A stretch of 64,000 nucleotides of DNA from Palsa-504 sp963808615 (GTDB lineage: Bacteria > Actinomycetota > Actinomycetes > Streptosporangiales > Streptosporangiaceae), in contig CAWEGV010000011.1 of assembly GCA_963808615.1 (NCBI GenBank), positions 868,001 through 932,000 on the forward strand, given 5' to 3'. The position numbers were made by a program, and so were the translations under genes. The notes beneath the pieces are model-generated. The model was given only the letters and a program-made list of their open reading frames with translations. It did no database searches and was not told the DNA's origin. This document shows positions 17,699 through 26,446 of this stretch, one piece after another; the first letter of the stretch is position 1; the number at the start of each line of letters is the position of its first letter.

Positions 17699-18433
17699 TC
17701 AGGTCGTGGCGGGATTGCGGGCGATGAAGACCAATTCGCGGCCGGGCCGGTCCGGCGCGCCGCGGACATCTGTCAGCTCGTAGTCGGCTGAGGTGAGCGA
17801 ATGCTCGATCACCGGACGCGGCGGGTACCGCCGGGTGCCCTGCGAGGTCAGCGTGGCCCCGTCAGCGGCGAATACGTACGTCCGCCGGGTGCTCACCAGG
17901 TCGCCGTCGACCCGGGTCACCTCGAGCCAGGCCTCGAACGCACCCGCGTCAGGAGATTCGCGCCTGAGGTAGGTACTCTCGCGGTTCCAGGTCAGCCACG
18001 GCTGGCCGGCCGGGTCCACGGACTCGAACACCAGGGAGCCGCCGGGGCGCAGCGCCGCATGGACACCGCCCAGCGTGGTCAGCCATTCCTGCTGGGTGAC
18101 GAACACGTTGCTGACGTTGCCGGTCATCGTGGCCAGGTCAACCGCGAGGCCCGGCAGGCTCGTCACCTCGCCATGGACCCATCGCACCCGCTGCGCGCCT
18201 GGCTTGGCCCGGGCGACCTCCAGTGACGCCGCGGCCGGGTCCAGCCCGATCACCTCAAAGCCCCGCTGAGCGAGCATGCACGCCCAGTTGCCCGTCCCGC
18301 AGCCGACATCCAGCACGCTGCGCGCGCCGAGCTCAGCCGCGATCGCCAGGTAGTGGGGCAGGTCAATGCGCCCCCCTTCCCGCACGTCGTAGATCCTGGC
18401 CAGCCGCGGCTCCGCGAACAGGGCATCCTGCAC
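17699..18433 (-). CDS. Class I SAM-dependent methyltransferase
   Basis: A 244-residue cytosolic methyltransferase with a full Rossmann core: motif I VLDVGCGTGNWA near residues 39-50, acidic GLDPAAAS (motif II), motif III region MTGNVSNVF, and motif IV/post-motif GGSLVFESVDP. The C-terminal half carries substrate-binding strands (STRRTYVFAADGATLTSQGT). The substrate is unknown; nothing nearby forms an operon with it. The frame is intact, unlike most neighbours. Confidence 0.85.
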   Translation of the reverse strand: MQDALFAEPRLARIYDVREGGRIDLPHYLAIAAELGARSVLDVGCGTGNWACMLAQRGFEVIGLDPAAASLEVARAKPGAQRVRWVHGEVTSLPGLAVDLATMTGNVSNVFVTQQEWLTTLGGVHAALRPGGSLVFESVDPAGQPWLTWNRESTYLRRESPDAGAFEAWLEVTRVDGDLVSTRRTYVFAADGATLTSQGTRRYPPRPVIEHSLTSADYELTDVRGAPDRPGRELVFIARNPATT

Positions 18434-18921
18434 GGTAAATCACCATAGTGCGATCAGGAACCGGGAAAGGAACGGCCGTTCGGGTGCACCCCGGACAAGA
18501 TGCTGGCCGACTGGGGCTTGGCAATCAGGCGGATCTTTTGCGTGGCTGTCCGGGCCGGTCGCCATCGAGCCTGGTCTGGGTGAGCAGGCAGGCCATCTTG
18601 ACCTCGCGGTAGTTGACTGTCCAGTGGATTGACTGTCATGGTCGGGCGAAACTGTCCTTGCCGAGTACACGCAGCGCCTGCTTCATGGCGTCGTAGTGCG
18701 CGGCCCCGATTTCCTTGCGCCAAGGCTCAATTGACGAGCGCCATCGACATTGGCGCAATACAGTCAAATGCATACATATACGGGTGGGCAACTTCCGCTC
18801 ATCGGCACGAGCGGTCTTCCTGGACAGGCCTGCACCATCCCCGGCCACCAGGACGGATACCGCGACACCAGGCAGTGAGCGCCTGCCCCTGGGCCCAGGT
18901 TTGGACCTTGGCACCCGCCGG
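18434..18921. other. Gene-poor region with possible remnants
   Basis: About 490 bases without a supported gene. On the minus strand 18637-18730 reads WRKEIGAAHYDAMKQALRVL and a stop, reminiscent of the C-terminal helix of a MarR-type regulator, and 18540-18620 reads VNYREVKMACLLTQT, which weakly recalls transposase cores. Both are too short to name. No start or promoter for them is evident. Confidence 0.3.
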
Positions 18922-19752
18922 ATGCACGATGAGGTGATGCGCGCAATCGGTTGGTGGGGTGGACTGAGCCGAAGACGCCGCATTCTCCTCGCCGGCCTCG
19001 CGGTGGCCGTCGTGGCGGCCGCGGTCGTCGGCTCGCTCGGCGGCAGGTCGGCCGTAACCAGCGCCAACGAAAACCGTCCTGGCGACGTGCTGCTGGTGCC
19101 GGGCTACGGCGGAAGTACCACCGCGCTGGACGGCCTTGCGGCCAGGATCAGCGCCGCGGGCAGAACCGCGATTGTCGTCAACCTCGCCGGGAATGGCACC
19201 GGCGACCTACGGGTGCAGGCGGACGTGCTGGACGGCTACGTAAACCAGGCACTGAGCTCTGGTTCCGGGCCGGTGACCGTGATCGGCTACTCGGCAGGAG
19301 GCGTGGTGGCGTGGCTGTGGGATGAGGAGCATCACGGCGTGACCAAGGCCCGCCAGGTCATCACGCTCGGCTCGCCGCTGCATGGCGCCGATCTGGCCGC
19401 GCTCGGCGCGGCCTTCCTCCCGAGCGAGTGCCCGACCGCGTGCCAGCAGCTCGTGCCGGGCAGCGCCATGCTGACCGGCCTGGAGCAGACCGCGGCGGGT
19501 ACTCGCCCGCCGTGGCTGTCGCTGTGGACCACCGACGACCAGGTGGTGCGGCCACCCGACTCGGCCCGGCTGCCTGGCGCAGTCAACGTGCCGCTGCAGT
19601 CAATATGCCCCGGCGTGAGCATCCAGCACGGCCAGCTGCCTGGCGCCCCGCTGGTCGTCGGCATCGTGCTCCGCGAGCTGCGCAGCGCCACCCTGACCGC
19701 GCCCGCCTCGTCGCAGTGCCAGTCCCTGCTCGCCCTCGGCCGCCAGGGCTAG
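18922..19752 (+). CDS. Alpha/beta hydrolase (lipase/esterase) with N-terminal membrane anchor
   Basis: A 276-residue enzyme. The N-terminus has basic RRRR then one hydrophobic segment (LLAGLAVAVVAAAVVGSL), acting as a signal anchor or signal peptide. The catalytic domain resembles class 2 lipases and thermostable esterases: LLVPGYGGSTTALDGLA (oxyanion loop), nucleophile elbow GYSAGGVVAW with Ser near residue 122, GSPLHGADLA, acidic residue in WTTDDQVV, and histidine near IQHGQLPG. It probably acts outside the membrane on acyl esters. Start is uncertain: ATG 18922 or 18937. Its stop overlaps that of the convergent ABC permease. Confidence 0.75.
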   Translation: MHDEVMRAIGWWGGLSRRRRILLAGLAVAVVAAAVVGSLGGRSAVTSANENRPGDVLLVPGYGGSTTALDGLAARISAAGRTAIVVNLAGNGTGDLRVQADVLDGYVNQALSSGSGPVTVIGYSAGGVVAWLWDEEHHGVTKARQVITLGSPLHGADLAALGAAFLPSECPTACQQLVPGSAMLTGLEQTAAGTRPPWLSLWTTDDQVVRPPDSARLPGAVNVPLQSICPGVSIQHGQLPGAPLVVGIVLRELRSATLTAPASSQCQSLLALGRQG

Positions 19753-20654
19753 GCAGTGACGTCCTTGGTGGAGAAGTTCGCCCAGGCCGCCCCGAGGAAC
19801 ACGACCACGTAAACCGCCTGGATGCCGAACCCGCGGTCGATAGTTCGCCAGAAGATGGGCTCGCGGAAGAAGTCGATCCAGGCGAGCCAGTACCGCGTCG
19901 GCAGGTACGGCTGGATAACGGTGGCCGCGTTGAGGGTTACCAGGATCTCGCTCGCGACCAGCGCGGCCAGCGCGCCGAGGGTCGCGCCCAGCGCCGAACT
20001 GGTGATGGTGGACAGAAACAGCGCGATCGCGGCCACGCCGAGCATCGACACGGCGATGAAGGCGATCGCACCCGCAGTTCGCTCGCCTAGCTGCAGCAGG
20101 CTCAGCGGCGTGCCGGACAGCGAGGTGACGGCGCCGGACCCCGGAGCAACCCCCGCGGTCGGCGGGCTCACGCCGGGCACGGGCGCACCCCTCGGACCGG
20201 CCGGGCCGATCGCGTGCGCGACCGCCCCGGCCCGGGACGGACCGAGCATCAGCACCCCGGTCGCGTAGGCGGTGATGGTCACCGCGATGACTACGAGCAG
20301 GACGTAGCTGGTGACGGAGATAAGCTTGGCGATCAGCAACCGGGTGCGGCCCACCGGCCGGACGAGCAGGTACCGCAGCGTGCCCGTGGTCGCCTCGCCT
20401 GCGATGGAGTCGCCGGCCACCACCGCGGTGGCCACCGGCAGGAACACGGGAAGCACCATCGCGAGCGCCGCCGCGGGGTACAGGGCCCCGCTTTGCAGCA
20501 CCTCGGAAAGGAACGCGCTGCCCTGGCCCGGCGGCGGAGTCAGGTGCGTCACCGCGATGAAGATCGCCACGATGAACGGAAGCGCGCAGGTCAGGACCAG
20601 GCTGATCCAGGTGCGCGGGCGGCGCACCAGCTTGACGAGCTCGACCCCGATCAT
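19749..20654 (-). CDS. ABC transporter permease (ABC-2 type)
   Basis: A 301-residue inner-membrane protein with about six hydrophobic segments (WISLVLTCALPFIVAIFIAV; YPAAALAMVLPVFLPVATAV; YVLLVVIAVTITAYATGVL; AGAIAFIAVSMLGVAAIALF; LGALAALVASEILV; YVVVFLGAAWANF). GEATTGTLRYLLVRPVGR matches the conserved cytoplasmic loop of ABC-2 export permeases. Its ATG overlaps the stop of the ATPase gene in a TCAT junction at 20651-20654, giving translational coupling. Probably pairs with that ATPase for export or drug/peptide resistance; the substrate is unknown. Confidence 0.85.
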   Translation of the reverse strand: MIGVELVKLVRRPRTWISLVLTCALPFIVAIFIAVTHLTPPPGQGSAFLSEVLQSGALYPAAALAMVLPVFLPVATAVVAGDSIAGEATTGTLRYLLVRPVGRTRLLIAKLISVTSYVLLVVIAVTITAYATGVLMLGPSRAGAVAHAIGPAGPRGAPVPGVSPPTAGVAPGSGAVTSLSGTPLSLLQLGERTAGAIAFIAVSMLGVAAIALFLSTITSSALGATLGALAALVASEILVTLNAATVIQPYLPTRYWLAWIDFFREPIFWRTIDRGFGIQAVYVVVFLGAAWANFSTKDVTA

Positions 20655-21598
20655 GCCGTGTCTCTCGCTCGCCCGGGAGGCTCGCTCGTGCCGCCGATAT
20701 GGTCCGAGCCGGTCCCGGTGACCGACAGCACGACCTCTTCGAGCGTACGGCGGTGCGCGCCGATCGCCTGCACCCGCAGTCCCGCGCCGACCAGACGGGA
20801 GTTCAGCTCGGCGGGGTCCGCGTGCCTGATCAGCAGCCGCTGCCCGTCGCGCTGCTCCACCTGCCCGTCGAGCATTGCGCAGGCACGGTCGGCGTCGGGG
20901 GTGTCGAGCAGGATCCGGCCGGTTGGCGCGCACAGCGCCGCCAGGTCGTCCTGCAGCACGAGCTGCCCGGCATCGAGCACCCCGACCCTGGTGCACAGTT
21001 GCTCGACCTCCGCGAGTAGGTGACTGGACAAGAACACGGTCACCCCGGTTTCGTTCAGGCAAATGAGGAGCTCCCGCAGGTCCGCGATTCCGCGCGGGTC
21101 CAGGCCGTTGCCCGGCTCGTCCAGGATGAGCAGCCGGGGCCCGCGGATCAGCGTGGCGGCCAGGCCGAGGCGCTGCCTCATGCCCAGCGAGTAGGCCTTC
21201 ACCGGCCGACGTCCCACCCCGGCCAGTCCCACCTGCTCGAGGGCCTCGTCGATGCGGCGGCGCCGACTGCGCCGCCCGGCCAGCCCGTGCGGGCCCGCCG
21301 CGTCGAACAGCGCGAGGTTCGCCCGGGCTGAAAGGTGCGGGTACGCGGCCGGCTCCTCGATCAGCGCGCCGACCTGCTGCAGCACCTCACGAGCGTGCCG
21401 GGGCATCCGCCGACCCATCACCTCGATTTCGCCGCTGGTGGCGTAGACCAGGCCGAGCAGCATGCGGACCAGCGTTGTCTTGCCCGAGCCGTTCGGCCCG
21501 AGCAGGCCGTACCTGTCGCCTTCGCGGACACTGAGGTCCACGGCACGTACTGCCTCGACCGCCCCGTAGCGTTTGGTGAGAGCCCTGGTGATGATCAC
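20651..21598 (-). CDS. ABC transporter ATP-binding protein
   Basis: A 315-residue ATPase of the ABC-2 exporter (DrrA/BcrA-like) class. Walker A LGPNGSGKTTL near residues 34-44, signature YSLGMRQRLGLA near 135, Walker B RLLILDEPGNGLDP near 155, and the H-loop in VFLSSHLL. A roughly 90-residue C-terminal extension holds the usual regulatory strands. Middle gene of a three-gene operon with 4-nt overlaps on both sides (LolA-like lipoprotein-carrier upstream, permease downstream). Confidence 0.9.
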   Translation of the reverse strand: MIITRALTKRYGAVEAVRAVDLSVREGDRYGLLGPNGSGKTTLVRMLLGLVYATSGEIEVMGRRMPRHAREVLQQVGALIEEPAAYPHLSARANLALFDAAGPHGLAGRRSRRRRIDEALEQVGLAGVGRRPVKAYSLGMRQRLGLAATLIRGPRLLILDEPGNGLDPRGIADLRELLICLNETGVTVFLSSHLLAEVEQLCTRVGVLDAGQLVLQDDLAALCAPTGRILLDTPDADRACAMLDGQVEQRDGQRLLIRHADPAELNSRLVGAGLRVQAIGAHRRTLEEVVLSVTGTGSDHIGGTSEPPGRARDTA

Positions 21599-22704
21599 GG
21601 ATAGCTGTCCTGGGTGGTGAGCGTGACCGCGGACTGCTCCAGCACCCTGACGCTGATCGTGCCCGCGATCAGGTAGGTGAGATAAGAGCTAGCCGGGCGG
21701 ACGATGACCGAGTTGACCAGTGGCGCGCTGATCAGCGCCGCGGTCCCGCCCGGTAGGCCGAGAGCGGCGCCGCCCGCGGACAGGGCGTCCCCGACCAGGT
21801 CACTGCTGCTACGGATCCCGAGTACGACGAATGTCGACAAGCCGCCGCCGTACACGCCGACTTCGTCGAACGCGGAGGGCTCAGGGAGCCGGTCGCGGCC
21901 CGCCAGTCGGCCGGGCAAGTACGCCGTGGCCAGGTTGTTCAGCTCGCCGGATAGGCTGCGCGCGCTTGTAGTCGTGAAGCCGGTCCCCGGGCCGCGCTGC
22001 GGCGTGAGCACCTCGGCATCGGGCCGCCACAGGCCGACCTGGAAGAACTGGCTCTCCAGCGCAGGTGCGGACGAACCGCGGCCGAAGATCTCCACCATCA
22101 GCGGCAGCCCGTTGCCCGGCTCCGCCCAGATGTCGATCCGGGCGATGGTGGACGCCGGGTCGATCGAGGTCATCTGGAGCCCGGCGGCGCTGGTGCCCGC
22201 GACCCGTAGCGGCGCGATCACCGAGAACCTCGCGTACCTCCCCGCCTCATCCAGCAGCCTGATAGCCAGCGTCGGCGGCGCCAGGTCAGCCGCTCGCGGC
22301 AGCCGTAGCGAGGGCTGGCCGATGACCTCGGTCAGCAGTTCCTCGCCGGAATCCCAGATGTAGGACCGAGAGCCGAGCTGATAGGTGTCGCGTTCCCCGG
22401 TATCTGACAACACGTCGACCCGCCAGCGGTCCGGCGACGCCTGCCACACCCGCATCTTGATCACGCCATCGAGCAGCGACGTCACGTCGGCCAGGCCGGG
22501 AAGCGACGGCAGGCCGAACGTCGCGTTGCTCTCCGCGTAGCCCGCGTACGACAGGCGCGCCGACGCGAGGATACGCCCGCGGAGCTGGCCGGCGGTCAGC
22601 TTGGGTACGCTCGCGGGCAGCGCGCTGGCCAGCACCGGCATCGCACAGAGCAGCGCCAAGACGGCGGCCACCGCCGCCCATCTACGCACCAGCTCCTTTT
22701 TCAT
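21595..22704 (-). CDS. LolA-like/DUF2092-type exported protein
   Basis: A 369-residue exported protein: signal peptide KKELVRRWAAVAAVLALLCA ending near VLASALP, then a LolA-like half-barrel (LDGVIKMRVWQASPDRWRVDVL, GSRSYIWDSGEELLTEVIG, IARIDIWAEPGNGLPLMVEI). In actinobacteria such proteins are found next to ABC exporters and may help hand over lipid or sense envelope state. ATG 22704 is preferred to the TTG before it. It is first in the operon; its stop overlaps the ATPase start by 4 nt. Confidence 0.65.
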   Translation of the reverse strand: MKKELVRRWAAVAAVLALLCAMPVLASALPASVPKLTAGQLRGRILASARLSYAGYAESNATFGLPSLPGLADVTSLLDGVIKMRVWQASPDRWRVDVLSDTGERDTYQLGSRSYIWDSGEELLTEVIGQPSLRLPRAADLAPPTLAIRLLDEAGRYARFSVIAPLRVAGTSAAGLQMTSIDPASTIARIDIWAEPGNGLPLMVEIFGRGSSAPALESQFFQVGLWRPDAEVLTPQRGPGTGFTTTSARSLSGELNNLATAYLPGRLAGRDRLPEPSAFDEVGVYGGGLSTFVVLGIRSSSDLVGDALSAGGAALGLPGGTAALISAPLVNSVIVRPASSYLTYLIAGTISVRVLEQSAVTLTTQDSYP

Positions 22705-23319
22705 CAAGATCCCCGCAGAGGATACGCGGGCGGCGCATGCCGGACAATACGCCCACGGGGTTCATGCGCCCACAGCGCATCAGATGATGAGGTAAGGACA
22801 CGAAATCGTCAGCATGCCCCCGCAGTGGCTCCTCGCGCAGTGCCGTCCGCGGCGGCCCGGTCCCCCGAACTCGTCGATCGCGCGGTAGCCGACGGCGACG
22901 AGAGGATGACCGCGTGAACGAGGCGGCGCTGCGGACACTCATCGTCCAGGCCGTGGCGCTGGCGGGCCACGCCGGCCGGCGGGCTGGTGATGCTGCCGGC
23001 GACCAAGGCACCGACGCCCGATATGCGGCAGATGCGGACATTCTTCGCAATAGTGCTGTTGCATAAACATAGGGTCGGCTGCTTGCGCATTGCCCGAAAC
23101 CTGGGGCGGTCACGCGAAGCCCGGTTGATAGCCGCATGCCGGCCTCGCCACCGCGCCCGAGAGCGCCCGTTCCATAACGTTTCCGGTGGCTCGCCTGTGA
23201 TTTCGGAGTCGTATCCCGGGGTGGGTCGCGCCCGGTCCGGCGGACCTCCGCTGGACCGGGCGCGAATCGTGATGAGATCGGCCACCTGACGGCCGACGGA
23301 CTGTACGGTCTGTCTTCTG
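22705..23319. other. Intergenic region
   Basis: About 615 bases. The left part should hold the promoter of the minus-strand ABC operon. A short plus frame at 22917-23066 (NEAALRTLIVQAVALAGHAG) has no recognisable family and only weak signals. The right part carries the large hairpin at 23226-23265. No RNA gene was recognised. Confidence 0.35.
23226..23265. terminator. Strong hairpin, 13-bp perfect stem
   Basis: TCGCGCCCGGTCC (23226-23238) and GGACCGGGCGCGA (23253-23265) pair perfectly around a 14-nt loop that can itself form GCGGA/TCCGC. It lies 55 nt beyond the stop of the minus-strand secreted protein gene at 23320, so it is a good terminator candidate for that gene. Confidence 0.6.
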
Positions 23320-23846
23320 CTACGAGGCGAGGGTGAGGGTTCCTTGCGGGGCGGCGGTGTTCAGCGCGGGGTAGGCGGTGTCCGAGCCCTGCCCGCGGAC
23401 GCCATGGAAGTTGCCGGTGCTATCGACGCCGTCGGCGGCCCAGACCGCCTTGACCTGCGGGCCGACGCGGGGCAGGGGGCACTGCAGGCCGGCCTCGTGC
23501 AAGACGAGCTTTCCCTGCCTGGTGCTGATGGTGCGGATGATCCGGTTCACCCACTGGGAGGTGGCCCCGCAGGGCGGCTGGTTGCCGTCGGCGGTGATCA
23601 CGGTGGTGAAGGTGACCTTTCCGTAGGGGGCCATGGTCCCGGTGCCGTGGTTGTGGATGACGCAGATTCCGGCCTTGCACACTGGCGGCGCGGTGTAGGT
23701 GACGGTCAGCTTGGCGCTGATATGCACCGTGTGGGTGCCGGCGGCCTCGTGTGTGCCGGCGGCTGCGGCGGCCGGGATCGCGGCCAGGGCGAGGCCCGCC
23801 AGCGTGATCGCGGCCAGCAGGAAGCGGGGTGGCGGAGCGCCTTCAT
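23320..23846 (-). pseudogene. Small secreted protein with frameshift in the signal peptide
   Basis: GGAGGACATC precedes ATG 23846 (MKALR). One base out of register, the sequence continues as a signal peptide, RFLLAAITLAGLALAAIPAA, then AAGTHEAAGTHTVHISAKLT and a roughly 130-residue mature domain with four cysteines (PVCKAGICVIHNHG, QPPCGATSQWV, LQCPLPRVG). The domain looks like a beta-rich secreted fold of unknown function. The single shift in a CCACCCCGC run could be real or an error. A strong terminator follows. Confidence 0.6.
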
Positions 23847-24255
23847 GATGTCCTCCGTGGGTTATTGCGGTGCGGGTGCGTGGGTGGAGCGCCTCGACGG
23901 GCTTTTGGCGTCGTGGCCAGGGTCTGGCAGGTTGCCCGGCTGGTTCCGGCAGCTCAGTGGCGTTCGGCTCCTAGCATCAGCACCGGGCCAGCTTGTCCAC
24001 CACACGCGAGTGCCCACACAAGACCCACATGATCGGGGGCGGCACTGAACTCGCGTTACCGGCAGTCAGGCGGATTGGATGGTTTCGCAGACCACGCGGG
24101 TCCGGGCGGCCGGGTACAGCACGACGCAGATAAGGTGGCTGGCTGGCTGGTGCTGGCGGGTGGCTGGGGTGACCGAGTCTGCGTAGGCTTGGGCGTGGAT
24201 CCTTCCTGTGCCGGGCCGGCGGCCGCGGACAGGACCTGGAGGGGCGTTGAGGGCG
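23847..24255. other. Intergenic region, no gene supported
   Basis: About 410 bases between the divergent secreted-protein gene and the truncated XRE domain. Only short shadow frames were found. It should include the promoter for the minus-strand gene. Confidence 0.3.
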
Positions 24256-24486
24256 GTGGCGGAGCAGCCTGGTCTGGGGTTCGCGGGGCTGTTGCGGCAG
24301 CTGCGGGCCGAGGCCGGGCTGACGCAGGAGGAGCTGGCGGAGGCGGCGCGTCTGTCCCCGCGGTCGGTCAGTGACCTGGAACGGGGAATCCACAGAACCG
24401 CACGCAAAGACACGGCCGGGCTGCTGGCCGATGCGCTGGGCTTGGCCGAGCCGATGCGCGCGCTGTTCGTCGCCTCTAGCAAATGC
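24256..24486 (+). pseudogene. Truncated XRE DNA-binding domain, paralogue of the 13.6-kb regulator
   Basis: From GTG 24256: GLGFAGLLRQLRAEAGLTQE, ELAEAARLSPRSVSDLERGI, HRTARKDTAGLLADALGLAE, PMRALFVAS. It is nearly the same as the N-terminus of the NB-ARC-TPR gene at 13619 but without its frameshift. Homology stops abruptly at about 24480; what follows has no NB-ARC domain and runs into the antisense siderophore-interacting gene. The remaining 75-residue DNA-binding domain might still be expressed. Confidence 0.6.
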
Positions 24487-24610
24487 GACCGCCAGCGAAC
24501 GGCAGGGCTGAATCGAGAGGGCGCTGCTGCCGTTCACTGCCGGGAGAGCGCCCGGTTCTGGGTCACGGTGAAGATGGACCGAAGATCGCCGCGGCCATCG
24601 CCGCCATCGG

Positions 24611-25405
24611 CTAGGCGTCTCGGGCGGGCTCGCCGTGGCTGGCGTTGGCGCGGCCGCGGCCCCAGTAGGCCTTGGGTGACATCTGGTCCTGGCCGAGCCC
24701 TCGCCCGGCCAGGACCTCCCGTAGCCGGGACACCACCGTCGCCTCGCCGGATAGGTAGGCGTGGCCGCGGCCGGGCGGCAGCTCGATCTCGGCTGCCCCG
24801 GCGGCCAGGGCCGACGGGTCGCCAGCGGGCGCGCCGAGGCGGTGCAGCCAGGAGATGCGGATGGTCGCCGGGGCATCTAGGTCCTGCTCGTCGCTCTGCT
24901 CGGGGATCTCAAGCACGAGCGTGGCCGGGCGGTCGGGCGGCAGCGCTTCGGTCATCGCGAACATCGCGGGCAGCGCCGACTCATCGCCCATGAACAGGTG
25001 CCAGTCGGCCGTGGCCGGCGTGGTGATCTTCCCGCGCGGCCCGATGCCCTCGATCTTGTCGCCGGACCGCGCCGACCGCACCCAGCGCTCGCCGGGACCG
25101 TCGCCGTGCAGCACGATGTCGAGCGTGAGCAGCCGCGCGGCCTGGTCAAGCTGCCGGATCGTGTAGCGCCGCCGTACCGGGCGGTTACCCTCGGCCGCCA
25201 CCAGCAGCATCACGTCCTGGCCGGGCAGGTAGCCGAACCCGTCGAGCTGCGGGGCGGTCAGCCTGAGCCGCTGCATGTGCGGGGTGAGCCGGGCTGAGTC
25301 GACGACCTCGAAGTCCAGCCGGGTCGCGCTGGCCAGCGGCCCGGTCAGCTGCGCGAACGGATCGTCCAGTGCCGCGAGAGTCGGTTCCGGCAGTGCGTCA
25401 GCCAT
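24611..25405 (-). CDS. Siderophore-interacting protein (FAD-dependent ferric reductase)
   Basis: A 264-residue cytosolic flavoprotein of the SIP/ViuB family. Seen: FAD-binding RRRYTIRQLDQAARLLTLDI (R-x-Y-T motif), VLHGDGPGERWVRSARSGDK, IGPRGKI, NAD(P)H-domain WHLFMGDESALPAMFAM, and a C-terminal YLSGEATVVSRLREVL. Members reduce ferric iron in siderophore complexes after import. There is no iron box or siderophore transporter beside it; the FTR1 iron permease lies 20 kb away in this window. Confidence 0.9.
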   Translation of the reverse strand: MADALPEPTLAALDDPFAQLTGPLASATRLDFEVVDSARLTPHMQRLRLTAPQLDGFGYLPGQDVMLLVAAEGNRPVRRRYTIRQLDQAARLLTLDIVLHGDGPGERWVRSARSGDKIEGIGPRGKITTPATADWHLFMGDESALPAMFAMTEALPPDRPATLVLEIPEQSDEQDLDAPATIRISWLHRLGAPAGDPSALAAGAAEIELPPGRGHAYLSGEATVVSRLREVLAGRGLGQDQMSPKAYWGRGRANASHGEPARDA

Positions 25406-25597
25406 GAGACGGCCAGCCCTTTCCGCTTGATGCTCGTGTCCCGGGGGAGGCGGGGATGCCGCGCCGTCGGCTAGCCTTCACCGCGAACGCTGGCCAGCCC
25501 CGTGCCACCATCAACGCTGCCTGGCTTCGCCTGCTTCCCGGCCCGGGGCGCGGGCGGCGCCGGCCGCGAAGACACCCAGTGCGCGGCCCGGGGGCAG

Positions 25598-26395
25598 TCA
25601 GCCTGCTTGCGGTCCCGGCCCCGGCCTGACGGCACGGGTGGCGAAGTAGCCCGGCATGTACCGGGCCGTGGCGTCCGCGTGATGCGGGGCTTCGACCAGG
25701 TGGGTAAGGGTGAAGCCAGCGGCCAGCTGGCCGCCGATCTGCTCGGTGAGCGAGTGGCTGTACTCGATCGGGCCGGTTCCGTAGGAGTGCAGCCGCTCGG
25801 CGTCGGGCAGGTCGAGGGTGGTGAACGGGATCCGGTGGCGCACCACCAGCTCGCCCCGGTCATCGAGCGCCGCCACGTCGAAGATGAAGTAGTCAGGGTT
25901 CATGAACCCGGCCAGCAGGACGCCACCCGGGCGCAGCACGCGGAACGTTTCCTGCCAGACCGGGGCCAGGCCGGGGCAGAACAGGTTCGACACCGGGTTG
26001 AACACGACATCGAAGCTGGCATCGGGAAACGCACTGAGGTCGCGCATGTCGCCGAGCACGGTGCGGATAGCCAGCCCCTCCCGGGCGGCCACCTCCTGGT
26101 CGCGGCCCAGCTGCCTCGGTGAGTTGTCGAACACCGTCACGACCGCACCCGCTGCCGCGAGCACGGGGCCCTGCTGGCCGCCAGACGCCAGGCACAGCAC
26201 CGCCTTCCCGGCCAGCTCGGCCGGGAACCAGCCGCGTGGCACCGGCTGGTAGCCGATCAAGATGACCGACCAGTCCCCGGTACGCGCCCGGGCGATGACC
26301 TCCGGCCCGGCCGGCCGGGTCCACTCGTTATCCTTTTCCACCTCGCGATCCCACGCCGCGCGGTTATGCGCCACGGGATCAAAGTTCCCCGCCAT
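25598..26395 (-). CDS. Class I SAM-dependent methyltransferase
   Basis: A 265-residue methyltransferase with an N-terminal signature of one actinobacterial subgroup (NFDPVAHNRAAWDREVEKDNEW), motif I VLCLASGGQQGPVLA near residue 64, motif II FDNSPRQLGRD, motif III GDMRDLSAF and VLRPGGVLLAGF. The glycine loop ASGGQQG differs from the usual GxGxG, as is typical for this subgroup. The substrate is unknown; the neighbouring VOC and methyltransferase genes are on the same strand but not tightly coupled. Confidence 0.85.
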   Translation of the reverse strand: MAGNFDPVAHNRAAWDREVEKDNEWTRPAGPEVIARARTGDWSVILIGYQPVPRGWFPAELAGKAVLCLASGGQQGPVLAAAGAVVTVFDNSPRQLGRDQEVAAREGLAIRTVLGDMRDLSAFPDASFDVVFNPVSNLFCPGLAPVWQETFRVLRPGGVLLAGFMNPDYFIFDVAALDDRGELVVRHRIPFTTLDLPDAERLHSYGTGPIEYSHSLTEQIGGQLAAGFTLTHLVEAPHHADATARYMPGYFATRAVRPGPGPQAG

Positions 26396-26446
26396 GACAG
26401 CCCAGCTTAAGGGCCCGGCCGGCCGCCGTCTGATCGGACGGCTGGC

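Noticed and set aside
18540..18730. Transposase or MarR remnants on the minus strand
   Set aside because: Matches are 15-25 residues long and lack a diagnostic motif; no terminal repeats were seen.
19749..21062. Extended permease frame of 437 codons
   Set aside because: The extra N-terminal part is antiphase ATPase coding sequence; the true start is ATG 20654 in the TCAT overlap.
22809..23285. Minus-strand 158-codon frame in the intergenic region
   Set aside because: Arg/Ser/Pro-rich with no ribosome site or family pattern; probably noncoding.
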